Below, in pieces: positions 63,081 through 64,000 of a stretch of 64,000 nucleotides of DNA. Position numbers and translations under genes: made by a program. The DNA lies in assembly GCA_005784505.1 (NCBI GenBank), contig VCAZ01000044.1:298501-362500 (forward strand). The letters run 5' to 3'. Each line of letters begins with the position of its first letter. Within the stretch, counting starts at the first letter, position 1. The stretch is from Bagarius yarrelli. Lineage: Eukaryota; Chordata; Actinopteri; Siluriformes; Sisoridae. The notes beneath the pieces are model-generated. The model saw only the letters and a list, made by a program, of their open reading frames with translations. It was not told the origin of the DNA and ran no database searches.

Positions 63081-64000
63081 GTAAGATATACATATGATAC
63101 TATAATATATGATACGTATATGATGATTTTCTCTATATATTGTGCAGGTGAAATTTGCTATTCGTTTTATTTTTTTTCACATACAGTTTGTTTCTCATTT
63201 ACATAAAGTCTCATCGCATCAGTAGGTTTAGTAATAGAGTGGGATCATTCCAACATAGAATAAAACAATTACCTGCAATTTCAACAATGCTCATAATATA
63301 TATTCTTAAGATAAAGTATTTGATGCTTTTGTCATTGTGTCCTCCTCAAAAGGAAACCAATATGAAATAGGGGCCTCAGGCAAAATGAATAGATGAGGCC
63401 CTTCTAAGAGGTTTTTTTTGTTAATTTATCATTATCTAGATATATATATTTATACAACATACAAAAAGACAGATAACAGAAAATAAATTGTTATTTTCTA
63501 ACATAACATAAATTTTCAACTTTATGGCAGAAGATACAATACTGTACAATACTGTTTTGAGGATACAGTACACTCTTCATATTTTTAGGAACAGATTGTC
63601 GTCTGTTAAACATATAAAATGTAATAAAACGTGCCGCTGCTGAGGGCAACCCGCGCTAACCTGTTTACATTTACATTTACATTTACAGCATTTAGCAGAC
63701 GCTCTTGTCCAGAGCGACGTACAAGAAGTGCTTTGAGTCACATCAAAAACAGCTCAATACTGATATAATAGTTCACAAAAAGGTGCAAGAACAACAAAAA
63801 ACCTGTTGAAAAGAGTAAGGTTTTTTTTTTAATGTCAAGAGCAAGGTATTTAAGAAAAAGATGAATTTTCAAACGCCTCTTGAAGACAGCCAGTGACTCT
63901 GCTGTTCTGACATTGATGGGAAGTTCATTCCACCATCTTGGTGCCAGAACAGAGAAAAGTCTTGAGGCAGACCTACCTCGTGTCCTAGAAGATGGTGGAA
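63081..64000 (+). other. slc12a5: slc12a5 intron 6, start only
   Basis: Begins GTAAGA. No further exon was found before the window ends. The last 340 bp are an interspersed repeat. Confidence 0.85.
63660..64000. mobile_element. teleost interspersed repeat, runs off the window
   Basis: Begins with (TTTACA)n, then AGCATTTAGCAGACGCTC and CCAGAGCGACGTACAAG, and ends with CTTGAAGACAGCCAGTGACT and CACCATCTTGGTGCCAGAAC. The last two phrases also occur around 27010-27140 and 27330-27360 in intron 1, so both places carry the same family. Confidence 0.65.

Overview
The window is vertebrate nuclear DNA, most likely from a ray-finned (teleost) fish. It is AT-rich, the coding sequence is split into short exons with GT-AG introns, and the introns hold teleost-type repeats: tRNA-derived SINEs, hAT-like and TTAA-flanked DNA elements, Ty3/Gypsy and RTE-type retroelements, and many tetranucleotide and dinucleotide microsatellites. 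An otophysan such as a catfish or characin would fit the repeat mix, but that is inference.

Only one gene can be supported: the 5' part of slc12a5 (KCC2, the neuronal K-Cl cotransporter), on the + strand. Six coding exons join in frame: 8985-9039, 45623-45717, 46799-46930, 57272-57418, 62472-62526 and 62950-63080. They encode 205 residues: the KCC2b-type N terminus, the conserved KCC cytoplasmic N-terminal segment, TM1, TM2 and TM3. The gene continues past position 64000. I cannot tell whether it is the a or b teleost paralogue. No KCC2a-type first exon with a SPAK-binding RFTV motif was found.

Layout. 1-8240 is upstream DNA with no recognisable gene; it holds a hAT-type MITE with target-site duplications, a SINE, and a stack of decayed Gypsy and RTE-type retroelements on the minus strand. 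8240-8984 is the presumed promoter and 5' UTR. 9040-45622 is intron 1 (36.6 kb), full of SINEs, minisatellites, a fold-back element and a SINE inverted pair. 46931-57271 is intron 3, with a fossil LINE endonuclease, a TTAA-flanked element, a SINE and a 400-bp purine tract. 57419-62471 is intron 4, with a decayed antisense Gypsy pol. The end of the window is intron 6.

The most interesting leads concern splicing. A 30-bp candidate cassette exon at 34586-34615 has good splice sites, phase 1-1 symmetry and an open frame, and would insert ten residues into the N terminus. The acceptor of exon 4, which encodes TM1, is preceded by a (TG)17 repeat. I found no convincing wholly new biological system.
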